Part shown: positions 9,949-17,705 of the stretch, piece by piece | Layout of the letters: each line of letters begins with the position of its first letter | Numbering within the stretch: the stretch's first letter is position 1 | Source of the DNA: JBGSKY01 sp041740995 | GTDB lineage: Bacteria; Planctomycetota; Planctomycetia; Pirellulales; Pirellulaceae | Length of the DNA: 64,000 bases | Direction of reading: 5' to 3' | Assembly (NCBI GenBank): GCA_041740995.1 | Contig: JBGSKY010000228.1 | Location: forward strand, 1 to 64,000 | Translations under genes and position numbers: made by a program | Notes under the pieces: generated by a model | The model's database searches: none | What the model saw: only the letters and a program-made list of their open reading frames with translations | Told to the model about the DNA's origin: nothing

Positions 9949-10458
9949 TTACTTGCTCGCTGCCAGACGGCGATCACTGTCGAAGATCGAAGTTGACCAT
10001 TCGATGCCATCGACAGATAAGCGCACGACCGGGATTGCGATTTCCAGTACTTCAACTTTTCTCGCAATTTGTCCAACACTTAACGTCACTGTTTCGCCAT
10101 TGATCGAGAGCACAACTCTCTGTTGATCCGTCGTTACGAAACCCATAACTTTGACTTCGCGCTTCGCTTTTCCGTTTTCGGAGCCTGATTGTTCGTCGAA
10201 GCTTTGATCCCAAACAAAGGGATTGACTCGCTCGGGGCTGGGAAACTCCATCTCAGTTGTCGTTTTGGAATGCGATCCGACCATATACAAATCTGACTCT
10301 TGATCGACAAGGAGGCTGCTTTGTTGAGTTTGAGCTTTTTGTACACGTGCAATTACATCCTGCAATTGAGCCGGATTGCCACAACCAACCGTCATACAAA
10401 TTTGAAGCACAACGATCCATTGGATTTTAGCGACTAACGTATTTTTTTTTAAATTCAT
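9949..10458 (-). CDS. PilP/GspC-like lipoprotein of the pilus cluster
   Basis: A 169-residue lipoprotein. ATG 10458 gives a lysine-rich start and the lipobox TVGC (lipidated Cys26), which the longer reading from 10575 would bury. The C-terminal 70 residues form a small beta domain (VMGFVTTDQQRVVLSINGET, then LSVGQ) like the PilP/GspC homology region that links the inner-membrane platform to the secretin. It is transcribed away from the pilus genes at 10769-22110 across a 310-bp gap. No hit could be run, so the PilP/GspC assignment rests on lipobox, size, fold pattern and context. Codons 3-6 contain a run of nine A. Confidence 0.6.
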   Translation of the reverse strand: MNLKKNTLVAKIQWIVVLQICMTVGCGNPAQLQDVIARVQKAQTQQSSLLVDQESDLYMVGSHSKTTTEMEFPSPERVNPFVWDQSFDEQSGSENGKAKREVKVMGFVTTDQQRVVLSINGETVTLSVGQIARKVEVLEIAIPVVRLSVDGIEWSTSIFDSDRRLAASK

Positions 10459-10768
10459 TTGCGTATTTTTCGTCGCTAATTCGCGGTCGAATTGATTAGA
10501 ACCCGTCGTTAGAAATGCAAAGACCAATTCACTCGCCAGAGAATTGAATTTCTGGCAGCCACTTACATTCCCCAATTAAATACATCATTGGTATATAGAA
10601 CGCAAATCGCTGTTCAATTAATTGTTTTCAGCTCGTTAGATTCGTTACAAACCGCAAGGGACTCAAACTTTATTCGCCAAATCCAGATGCATTTCCGTCA
10701 TTGAAATATTTTTAGACATAAGTTTTTCCATCACGCACCGAGCGTCTGAAAATTTGAAAGCTGAAAAC
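10459..10768. promoter_or_regulatory. Divergent intergenic region of the pilus cluster
   Basis: 310 bp between the lipoprotein gene (-) and the receiver gene (+). It is AT-rich, with no ORF of note. It must hold the promoters for both sides, but I could not pick convincing -35/-10 pairs. Confidence 0.4.
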
Positions 10769-11179
10769 ATGAGAGCCTTACTTGCGATTGAAGAAAACGT
10801 ACTGGCCGAGCTAATTGCTTTCCGGCTTGAATTGCTCAGCTACACAGTCGAAGTTTGCAATACAAAATTTCGAATGATGCAGATGCTTGACTCTAGTAAA
10901 TTCGACATTCTACTGGTCGACACTGCCTTACCAGACTCAAATATTAAAGATTCAGTTTCTTCCGTTCGGCAAAAATTGAAAAAACATGCGCTTGGCGTAA
11001 TGGTTGTCTCTCTCGATCCGTCTTTGGAATTGGTCGAGCAAACGTACCGTGTCGGCGCCGATGATTACTTACTTGCGCCTTTTGATTTAAATACTTTGCA
11101 AACGAAAATTGAAAACATGGTCAAAGCATTAAATTTTCAACCAAACCATCAAAAACTTGAAATATCCTCTGCCCGATAG
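10769..11179 (+). CDS. Stand-alone receiver-domain protein, atypical active site
   Basis: A 136-residue CheY-like receiver with no output domain. ATG 10769 follows a purine-rich stretch; a TTG five codons earlier is less likely. Counting from that TTG, the acidic pair is Glu13-Glu14, the phosphoacceptor is Asp56 (DILLVD) and the Ser86 position holds the usual Ser/Thr. The invariant Lys of the KPF motif is replaced by Ala (LLAPF, Ala108). Loss of this Lys normally blocks phosphorylation-induced switching, so this may be a pseudo-receiver. It lies 88 bp before the PilB/GspE gene and probably works with the pilus or secretion machinery. Confidence 0.75.
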   Translation: MRALLAIEENVLAELIAFRLELLSYTVEVCNTKFRMMQMLDSSKFDILLVDTALPDSNIKDSVSSVRQKLKKHALGVMVVSLDPSLELVEQTYRVGADDYLLAPFDLNTLQTKIENMVKALNFQPNHQKLEISSAR

Positions 11180-11267
11180 TGCAGATTGCGCTGTCACAAG
11201 GCTCAGAAAACTCTGAATTATCACAAAAGATTCTTTTTAGAAGAATAGTTCACAAAAAGACACTTCC

Positions 11268-12953
11268 ATGGCTCTAAGACTAGGCGATATCCTCGTAGCA
11301 GAGGGAATGCTGACCGACGCTCAAATGGACAGCGCGATCCGTTCTCGCCAGCGGAACGTATTGTTAGGTGATCACTTAGTTGATCAGCAATATATCTCGC
11401 GTGAACAATTAAATCGAGCACTCGAAATTCAATTCGATGTACGATTTACAGATATTGATATTACTAACGTCAATCTTCAGATACTCCGTCTGATACCAGA
11501 ATCGTTTGCTCGGGATCGCAAAGTTGCCGCCTTCGCCGTGTCAAAGCGCGAGTTGCACTTAGCTATGATCGCGCCAGACGATTTGGAAACGATTGCAGAA
11601 GTCGAATTAATGACGGGCTACCATGTCAAGCCTTACATTGCTCATGACAAAAATCTGAACATCGCCATTGAGCGTGGCTATGACGACCGCAGCGTTGCAA
11701 GGCAAACAATTGTCGATATGAAAATCGACGAACTGCAGCGACTTGGAATTGAAAATAGCTCTAGCAAAGTTGAAATCGTTGAAGAACAACCCGATACTCC
11801 TGTGGTTCGGCTGGTTCAAGCAATCCTTAATGGTGCAGTGGATGCAGCGGCGAGTGATATTCACCTTGAACCACATCAACCAGAAATGCGAGTCCGGTAT
11901 AGGGTCGACGGTGAGCTTCAAAAAGTAATGACCATTCCTGCGCACATAGAGCAGGCGGTTGTTTCCCGAATCAAAGTCATGGCTGACATGAATACGACGG
12001 AGACGCGTAAGGCTCAAGACGGCCATTTGAGTCTCGTCGAACACGCGAAAAAAGTCAATTATCGCGTGAGTTGCATTCCGACTGTCAGCGGTGAAAAGAT
12101 GGTGCTTCGTTTGCTCGATGAAGGGAGTAAAACATTCTCGCTAGCGTCGCTAGGAATTGAAGATCATGACCTTGCTATGCTACGACAAATCGCAGAGAAG
12201 CCGCATGGAATGTTTGTCGTTACCGGACCAACTGGTTCTGGAAAAAGCACGACGCTTTACGCGCTGCTCTCTGAGCTAAATAAGGTCGAGAGAAATATTG
12301 TTACCGTGGAAGATCCAGTTGAATACCGTTTGCCTGGAATCAACCAAGTGCAAAGTAATAACGAACACGGAATGGGATTCGTCAACGCATTGAAATATAT
12401 CATGCGTCAAGATCCAGACGTAATCATGATTGGTGAAATTCGTGATCAGGAGACGGCGCACCTTGCCACGCAAGCGGCCTTGACCGGTCACTTGATGATT
12501 AGTTCACTTCACACCAACGATGCGCCGAGTGCGATAGTTCGTTTGGGTGATTTGGGTGTCGACAACTTCAAGATCGCGGGTGCTTTGATCGGGAGTATTG
12601 CTCAACGACTAGTCCGAAAAATTTGCGAGGATTGCAAAGAGAAAGTTAACCCGAATAAGGAGCTATTTGCTCGACTGGGTGATTCAGCGACGGCGTATCT
12701 TGAGAAAGACTTTTATGCCGGTCGAGGCTGCCGCAAGTGCCTCAATAGCGGTTACTCTGGACGTACTCCAATTTTTGAAATCATGATGATGAATCAAGAT
12801 TTGATGAATGCGATAGAGAATCGGGCTTCCGTTTCCGAATTGCGCGACCTTGCAAAACAGCATGGAATGCGCGAGCTAAAAACTGCAGGTTTGGACTTGG
12901 CGGTCCGTGGGCTCACAACGATCGAAGAAGTCTATTACAAGACGGTTGGATAA
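11268..12953 (+). CDS. gspE: GspE/PilB assembly ATPase
   Basis: A 561-residue hexameric ATPase that powers pseudopilus or pilus assembly from the cytoplasmic face. N-terminal MshEN/GspE-N region (1-150), then the ATPase core: Walker A GPTGSGKST (320-328), Asp box, Walker B VIMIGEIRD (385-393), His box HLATQAALTGHLMISSLHTN, and the GspE-type tetracysteine zinc site (Cys453, Cys456, Cys488, Cys491). The full cysteine motif favours GspE/PilB over retraction ATPases. The TAATG overlap with the next gene shows tight coupling. No PilT-type retraction ATPase is present in the window. Confidence 0.95.
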   Translation: MALRLGDILVAEGMLTDAQMDSAIRSRQRNVLLGDHLVDQQYISREQLNRALEIQFDVRFTDIDITNVNLQILRLIPESFARDRKVAAFAVSKRELHLAMIAPDDLETIAEVELMTGYHVKPYIAHDKNLNIAIERGYDDRSVARQTIVDMKIDELQRLGIENSSSKVEIVEEQPDTPVVRLVQAILNGAVDAAASDIHLEPHQPEMRVRYRVDGELQKVMTIPAHIEQAVVSRIKVMADMNTTETRKAQDGHLSLVEHAKKVNYRVSCIPTVSGEKMVLRLLDEGSKTFSLASLGIEDHDLAMLRQIAEKPHGMFVVTGPTGSGKSTTLYALLSELNKVERNIVTVEDPVEYRLPGINQVQSNNEHGMGFVNALKYIMRQDPDVIMIGEIRDQETAHLATQAALTGHLMISSLHTNDAPSAIVRLGDLGVDNFKIAGALIGSIAQRLVRKICEDCKEKVNPNKELFARLGDSATAYLEKDFYAGRGCRKCLNSGYSGRTPIFEIMMMNQDLMNAIENRASVSELRDLAKQHGMRELKTAGLDLAVRGLTTIEEVYYKTVG

Positions 12954-14176
12954 TGATTTCTCAAGCAATATTTGGATTATTCCGCTTTCAAAGAGCACAC
13001 GCTTCTGCGCTTGCTCCTCGCAAAAAGGCGACAAACAATGCGTCATTAGCGGCAAAAGCGACCGTTCGCACCCCGTCGTCCATCGCCAAAAAAGGTACCT
13101 GGTATCAACCTGCTTGGACCCCTGCCAACGCGAAAATGCGAAAACGCGATCTAGCGTCGTTGCTCAGCATGTTAAAGATGCTTTTAGAAAATGGACTATC
13201 ACTTCAGAGGGCGTTAGAAGGGTTGTCGACTGACCGTGGATGCAAGAAGCATCGACCAATGCTGAATTTCCTGAAAGGCCGCGTTGGTTCAGGCGAATCG
13301 TTTTCTAAAGCTCTTGCAGCTTTTCCCAAAATTTTCAATGCGTCCTTGCTACAACACATTGCGTTAGCAGAAGCATCCGGAACGTTAATTGAAAGTCTGG
13401 AACGAATCGTGGCGCACATCGAAGAATCGATTGAACTTCGACGCAAGCTTGTGCAGAAATTAAGTTATCCGCTATTGGTAATCTTAGCGGGCTCAGGCCT
13501 CGTGGCATTTATGTTGACTACCGTCGTGCCACAATTTGAAAAGATATACGGTGAATCAAACGTTGCTCTACCTTGGGTAACATCTGTTGTGACTGCATTT
13601 AGTCGATTCGCAACTAAATACCTGTGGCTCTTACCTATCGCGGTTATTGGGTTGCTGATCGGTTATCGTTTTATGCGCTCAAACGATAACGCGTCCAAAG
13701 TCTTTGATGGATGGCTCTTAAAATCTCCATTATTGGGTCGATTTCTTACTGACATGTCGGCTTTGGAATATCTTCGTTCCGCGTTGGTCCTCAGCGAAGC
13801 CGGCTTCGTTCCTCTGGACGCGATAACGCAAGCTGCCAAAAGCGTTCCAAACCGTGCTGCAAGACAACTGCTAAGTAATGTAGCAATCGAGGTAGGGCAG
13901 GGGCAAAAGCTCAGCGCGGCTCTTTTAAAAGCGGAACACTTGTTTCCAAGCGCTGTTTTTCAACTCGTTATTGTTGGCGAGCAAAGTGGCGGTGTTACCC
14001 AAGCATGTCATGGGTCATGCGAAATCGTTAAAAAACAACTTGAGAACCGACTCAACGCAGTCTTAGGTTCGCTTGAACCGATTTTAACAATTGGACTAGC
14101 GGCATGTATCGGATGGATCGTTTTAGCGATTTATATGCCTATGTTTCATATGTTTGATGTACTAGATATCAAATAG
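12953..14176 (+). CDS. gspF: GspF/PilC inner-membrane platform protein
   Basis: A 407-residue polytopic protein with two T2SSF repeats (about 67-190 and 270-392) and three membrane segments (about 173-191, 223-240 and 380-400). Typical motifs are LLSMLKMLLENGLSL and ALAEASGTL in the first repeat and VIVGEQSGG in the second. Residues 1-60 are a basic, low-complexity extension. Its start codon overlaps the stop of the ATPase gene by one base. It anchors the ATPase to the membrane and the pseudopilins. Confidence 0.94.
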   Translation: MISQAIFGLFRFQRAHASALAPRKKATNNASLAAKATVRTPSSIAKKGTWYQPAWTPANAKMRKRDLASLLSMLKMLLENGLSLQRALEGLSTDRGCKKHRPMLNFLKGRVGSGESFSKALAAFPKIFNASLLQHIALAEASGTLIESLERIVAHIEESIELRRKLVQKLSYPLLVILAGSGLVAFMLTTVVPQFEKIYGESNVALPWVTSVVTAFSRFATKYLWLLPIAVIGLLIGYRFMRSNDNASKVFDGWLLKSPLLGRFLTDMSALEYLRSALVLSEAGFVPLDAITQAAKSVPNRAARQLLSNVAIEVGQGQKLSAALLKAEHLFPSAVFQLVIVGEQSGGVTQACHGSCEIVKKQLENRLNAVLGSLEPILTIGLAACIGWIVLAIYMPMFHMFDVLDIK

Positions 14177-14187
14177 GCAAAAAAAAT

Positions 14188-14493
14188 ATGAAACTTCGTA
14201 AAGCCTTTAGTCTGATCGAAATCCTACTTGCGATCGTGATAATTGTCACGGTGATTGTGGCAACAATTCCTTACGTAATGAGCTCAAGCCAAAAAGTGAA
14301 AACGGCAAGTTGTGAAATGCAATCTTCGGAATTGCAGATTCGAGCAGACTTGTACCGACGAAAGTATGGAAAACCTGTCTCAAGCGACTTATCCGAGGTC
14401 TTCACAGCATCCGAAAGTCGTGTTTGCCCAGTTGACCAAGAACCGTTTCGATACGATTTGACAACTGGAAAAGTGATTGTTCACAAGCATTGA
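14188..14493 (+). CDS. Type II/IV prepilin-like protein (GspG-like)
   Basis: A 101-residue prepilin. The six-residue leader MKLRKA is followed by FSLIEILLAIVIIVTVIVA, so the prepilin peptidase site has Ala instead of Gly at -1 but keeps the conserved Glu at +5. After the hydrophobic helix comes a short GspG-like globular part with the segment CPVDQEPFRYDLTTGKV. It is 11 nt downstream of the platform gene and belongs to the same transcription unit. Small size and position suggest a GspG-type or minor pseudopilin. Confidence 0.85.
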   Translation: MKLRKAFSLIEILLAIVIIVTVIVATIPYVMSSSQKVKTASCEMQSSELQIRADLYRRKYGKPVSSDLSEVFTASESRVCPVDQEPFRYDLTTGKVIVHKH

Positions 14494-14847
14494 TTCGACG
14501 AAATCAGCCGAATGGCAATGGCAACGTCAATGCGCGGAAAAATTGGTTTGCCAGTTCTTCAAGTGATGCGTGTGAACCGTTTTTATAAAAACTCACATAC
14601 GCAATCTTTATTTAACCAGCAGCAAACTTGCGATTCTCCGTGCAAGTCTAATGGCGATCATACCGTAAATTTGCCCGATTCTGAAATTGTCACACTCAAA
14701 ATACGTACAATCATTGGCCGCATTTTTTTGCTTCACAAATTTTTTTTGTGAGAATTTGCGTGTTGGGAAATCTGTCCTATCTTTTATTTGTCAGGTGAAT
14801 CGCACCTAATGAGAACATCTTTTTTGGAATTTAGGGTTTTACATATC
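14494..14847 (+). promoter_or_regulatory. Intergenic leader of the presumed major pseudopilin
   Basis: 354 bp, AT-rich, between two prepilin genes. It contains a small inverted repeat at 14732-14752 (tcacaaa, five T, tttgtga), which could be an operator or a weak hairpin; it lacks a following T-run. The next gene has its own terminator, so a promoter in this stretch is likely. A 79-codon ORF (14512-14751) here has no support. Confidence 0.4.
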
Positions 14848-15177
14848 ATGAAGTCACGTAACAAACGCCGTGGATTCTCTTTGATCGAAGTCATTGCAGC
14901 AGTTGTGATCTTGGCAGTCGTGGCGACCGCTACTGTGGCAACAATCGTCCCAATGCGAGCCAAATCGCAAGTTAAAATTGACCAACAAAACATGGCTCGA
15001 TTGGACGGTATCGTTCAAGCTTACTACATGGAGAAGGGCGTTTACCCAGACACCAACCTAACTCGATTGAACACTGAAGGTTACACCCAGACCCGAACCA
15101 ACCCAACGCCGTACGGTGGTTACTACACATTTGATGCAACCACCGCCAAGGTCGTCAATAAGTACGCCCCTAAGTAG
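14848..15177 (+). CDS. Major pseudopilin/pilin candidate (GspG-like)
   Basis: A 109-residue prepilin. ATG 14848 gives the short basic leader MKSRNKRRG before FSLIEVIAAVVILAVVATA, a canonical Gly/Phe cleavage site with Glu at +5; the longer frame from 14788 is discarded. The globular part has GspG-like features (GIVQAYYMEKGVYPD, then TPYGGYYTFD). Its own long leader region upstream and a strong terminator immediately downstream (15205-15239) point to separate, probably high expression, as expected for the main subunit. Confidence 0.9.
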   Translation: MKSRNKRRGFSLIEVIAAVVILAVVATATVATIVPMRAKSQVKIDQQNMARLDGIVQAYYMEKGVYPDTNLTRLNTEGYTQTRTNPTPYGGYYTFDATTAKVVNKYAPK

Positions 15178-15204
15178 AACACGCACCATCGCAAAAGTCT
15201 TGAG

Positions 15205-15239
15205 AAGGCGTGACTCGTGGTCGAGTCCGCCTTTTTTTA
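15205..15239 (+). terminator. Rho-independent terminator after the pilin gene
   Basis: Stem aaggcg-t-gactc pairs with gagtc-cgcctt (one bulged t) around the loop gtggtc and is followed by a run of T. It lies 28 nt after the stop of the pilin gene at 14848-15177. Confidence 0.9.
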
Positions 15240-15290
15240 TTCGTTCATATGGAATGCAATATCTATCTGCTAAGTGCTGACATAAAAGAC

Positions 15291-15352
15291 CTATCCGAAA
15301 GGGGGTCTGACCCTTTGGAGAAACGGAGAGGGTCAGACCCCTTTTCGGACAG
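15291..15352. repeat. REP-like palindrome with ggggtctgaccc arms
   Basis: Two 24-bp arms (15291-15314 and 15329-15352) are complementary at 22 of 24 positions around a 14-nt loop. The core is ggggtctgaccct. It lies between a terminated gene and the next operon, the usual place for mobile REP-like elements. Similar gtctgaccc palindromes occur in many bacterial genomes; only one copy is in this window. Confidence 0.8.
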
Positions 15353-15397
15353 GATATAAAAACCCACAGTCGAGCTCATTTAGGTGGATTGAGCAAT

Positions 15398-15883
15398 ATG
15401 CAAAAAATCAAACGGCCTGGCATGACCTTGATCGAGGTCATGTCTATCACAGTGATTCTTTCGGTAGTATCAATAACTGCGGCCGGAGGCTTCTTCGATG
15501 CACGTCTCATTCGTCTGATCTCTTCAAAGACTGAGTCGTGTGAAATCACGACCGCCTTACGAACGGCGCGAGTTCTCGCCATCTCAGAACGAGTCGAAAC
15601 ACGAGTGTTGTTTGCTGGTTCACCTGAAAACTGTTCGGGGTTTTCGATTCAGAAAGTACTGCCCGGAGGCCCTCAAGAGGTCGTAAGCCACGCGTTTATT
15701 GATCCGCTGTTGAAAGTCACCGTCAGTGATCGAAACATTGACTTCACTCCTACCGGAAATGCAAAAGTCGCCGCGAAGATCGTTATTCAACGCAATGAGA
15801 CGGATTCTAATAACGTTGCCAAAGATTTGCGATTGATCACCGTGACGATCGCAGGAGGAATTATTCATGATGTCGCTTTATAG
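15398..15883 (+). CDS. GspH-like minor pseudopilin
   Basis: A 161-residue prepilin-like protein. Leader MQKIKRPG then MTLIEVMSITVILSVVSIT: cleavage after Gly with Glu at +5 and Met at +1. An AGGTGG motif precedes the start, and ATG 15398 is preferred to TTG 15389. The C-terminal beta-rich part resembles GspH minor pseudopilins (ALRTARVLAISERVETRV, later DFTPTGNAKVA). It opens a three-gene unit with 16-nt and 4-nt overlaps, ending at the terminator 17003-17024. Confidence 0.85.
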   Translation: MQKIKRPGMTLIEVMSITVILSVVSITAAGGFFDARLIRLISSKTESCEITTALRTARVLAISERVETRVLFAGSPENCSGFSIQKVLPGGPQEVVSHAFIDPLLKVTVSDRNIDFTPTGNAKVAAKIVIQRNETDSNNVAKDLRLITVTIAGGIIHDVAL

Positions 15884-16331
15884 ACCAACAGATAGTTCAA
15901 TTCTTGCAACTGTTAAGATAAGAAAGTGCAAGGCGCGATTTGGATTTTCGCTTTTGGAGGTCATCGGCGCGATAGCCTGTGTTTCGATCGTCATGATCCC
16001 AACTGCCAAAACCCTATCGGAAGCAAACACTTGGGCTAGTCGCATTGAAACGCAACAAGAATTGCGGTTGCTCAGCGAAGGCGTATTCCAACAATTCGCT
16101 AGATCTGAGCTTCAAGATTTTGTGGAGAAATCGGAAGACGGGACTTTTGGTAGCGAGGGACGACCCGATTGCTTCTATTTCCTCAAATCTTACTACACCG
16201 ACCGAACAAGTTATGGCGACCAGCTTCTCACCATCGACTGCTTTTCGTTCCACGATGTTAACGGAAACAAAGCTTTCGATCGTGGTGAATTGAGCTATCA
16301 ATTTTATGAGCAGATAGCGAGGCGAAAATGA
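15867..16331 (+). CDS. Minor pseudopilin (GspI/J-like)
   Basis: A 154-residue protein with a long basic leader ending KCKARFG and the pilin helix FSLLEVIGAIACVSIVMIP: Gly/Phe site and Glu at +5. The start ATG 15867 is fixed by an AGGAGG site at 15853-15858, inside the end of the previous gene (17-nt overlap). The short globular domain carries DVNGNKAFDRGE, a calcium-loop-like acidic stretch. The subtype (I or J) cannot be decided from the sequence alone. Confidence 0.8.
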   Translation: MMSLYRPTDSSILATVKIRKCKARFGFSLLEVIGAIACVSIVMIPTAKTLSEANTWASRIETQQELRLLSEGVFQQFARSELQDFVEKSEDGTFGSEGRPDCFYFLKSYYTDRTSYGDQLLTIDCFSFHDVNGNKAFDRGELSYQFYEQIARRK

Positions 16332-16873
16332 TTTCCGACTCCACTATAAAAATTTGTCGAATCAGTTGGTATGCTCCGTCAAGAATTCGTCGGCGGCGGC
16401 GTGCTATTTCGCTCGTAGAAGTTGTAGCCAGCGTCGCATTGACAACCGTGCTATTGATCCCATTGATGTCGCTATTGCAGGCCAGCAATTCAACCTGGAA
16501 TCAGTTCAATGCCTCAAGCGTGGCAGACTCCGATCATCGAAGCGGGATTATTAAATCGGAAGTTGCTGGCTACATAGCTCAACTATTAAGTCGCGGCACG
16601 GAAGTTTTGTATTTGAGCAGCTCCCGAGATATCGTCTATCTTGCCTACGATTCTAATGGGATTGAAACGAAACACAGGCTTTATCAAAACACCGCCGATC
16701 AAATATTCCATGACTCTGAGCTAATCGCCGAAAAAGCTGGCCAATTGGAAATGCGATTGGGTGACAAAGCCAAAGCAAACGAAGGGTCGCTTGTGTACAT
16801 CACAATTACTAGCAGCAAAGATTCCAGCAACGGCGTGCGGAGAGCAGTTGCTTGGCTGCATCGGCCGTTATAA
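16328..16873 (+). CDS. Minor pseudopilin (GspJ-like)
   Basis: A 181-residue prepilin-like protein coupled to the previous gene by an ATGA overlap. A long leader ends in a run of arginines (SRIRRRRRA) before ISLVEVVASVALTTVLLIP; the cleavage position would be Ala/Ile, with Glu at +5. The rest is beta-rich, with LSRGTEVLYLSSSRDIVYL, and resembles GspJ-type minor subunits. It is the last gene before the terminator at 17003-17024. Confidence 0.78.
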   Translation: MISDSTIKICRISWYAPSRIRRRRRAISLVEVVASVALTTVLLIPLMSLLQASNSTWNQFNASSVADSDHRSGIIKSEVAGYIAQLLSRGTEVLYLSSSRDIVYLAYDSNGIETKHRLYQNTADQIFHDSELIAEKAGQLEMRLGDKAKANEGSLVYITITSSKDSSNGVRRAVAWLHRPL

Positions 16874-17002
16874 ACGAATAATTTCCAACCCATTCACTTC
16901 GATGAAACGCCGGATTAGCCTGTGCATCGGAATTAGGTCGCGATTGTAATGATTACTTCAATCTTGGCTAAGAAGTTGACAATTCTAACATCGTTTATCT
17001 CC

Positions 17003-17024
17003 GGCGAGTAATCCTCGCCTTTTT
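17003..17024 (+). terminator. Rho-independent terminator after the minor pseudopilin operon
   Basis: A perfect 6-bp stem ggcgag/ctcgcc with the loop taatc and five T follows the gene at 16328-16873 by 129 nt. It separates the minor pseudopilin unit from the downstream genes. Confidence 0.88.
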
Positions 17025-17082
17025 GCATGAGCTACGTTTCTTTACCTCTGAAAAGTCGTAGTTATTGTTTGAAGCTTAGGCA

Positions 17083-17562
17083 ATGAATCGATCAAAAATT
17101 ATGGCCCGCACGCCTAGTCTACCAATTCGTTCCGGTTTTGCGCTCCTCGTTTGTTTGGCCGTTGCTTCGATATGTAGCTTAATCGCTATAGGAATCTTCC
17201 AAACAATTCGACTTGAAATAGTAGAAGCAAAATCACTCGATGAAAAAACGATTGCTGATCATGCTGCCCGATCCGCATCAGAAGTGACTTTGGCTTCTTT
17301 AAGGACCGCGCAAGGCAAAAACTGGATTGATCAATTGAAGAGTGGCAAAGTGAGTTCGATAAATGTCCCCAATCTCAAATACCCTATCGCGCCGAACTTT
17401 TCGCTCTTGAACGGTTCGACCGTGATTCGATATTCGCCCAAGGACGATATGGTTGCAATTCAATCAATCGTTTCCGTGGCACCTTTCAGCAAAAAGACAT
17501 CCGCGCAAACTTCGACAAACGAGTATTTTTTCAAGCTCGCTGATTTAGAAAAAACTTTATAG
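17083..17562 (+). CDS. GspK/PilX-like short pseudopilin
   Basis: A 159-residue protein with the prepilin-like segment RSG then FALLVCLAVASICSLIAIG. The +5 Glu is absent (Val), as in GspK tip pseudopilins, and an ADHAARSASEVTLASL helix follows, also GspK/PilX-like. At 159 residues it lacks the large inserted domain of true GspK (about 300 residues), so it is a reduced version or a PilX-type subunit. It starts a new unit after the terminator at 17003-17024 and is followed, after 143 nt, by the GspL-like gene. Confidence 0.65.
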   Translation: MNRSKIMARTPSLPIRSGFALLVCLAVASICSLIAIGIFQTIRLEIVEAKSLDEKTIADHAARSASEVTLASLRTAQGKNWIDQLKSGKVSSINVPNLKYPIAPNFSLLNGSTVIRYSPKDDMVAIQSIVSVAPFSKKTSAQTSTNEYFFKLADLEKTL

Positions 17563-17705
17563 CCGAGATCGACCAAGAGCTGTGACTGACAAGATCGTGC
17601 GGGTCTATGACGCTGCCAAGAAACGAAAAAATCGCGACGTTTATTTCAAGACAATTCCTAATTCAATTTAGAATCTATTCCAACTTAAGTAAGCACTAGA
17701 TTATC

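Noticed and set aside
14711..14740. Possible sigma-54 promoter before the pilin gene
   Set aside because: GG and GC elements are 12 nt apart rather than the required 10.
14512..14751. 79-codon ORF between the two prepilin genes
   Set aside because: No ribosome site, no domain, and it crosses the inverted repeat of the pilin leader.
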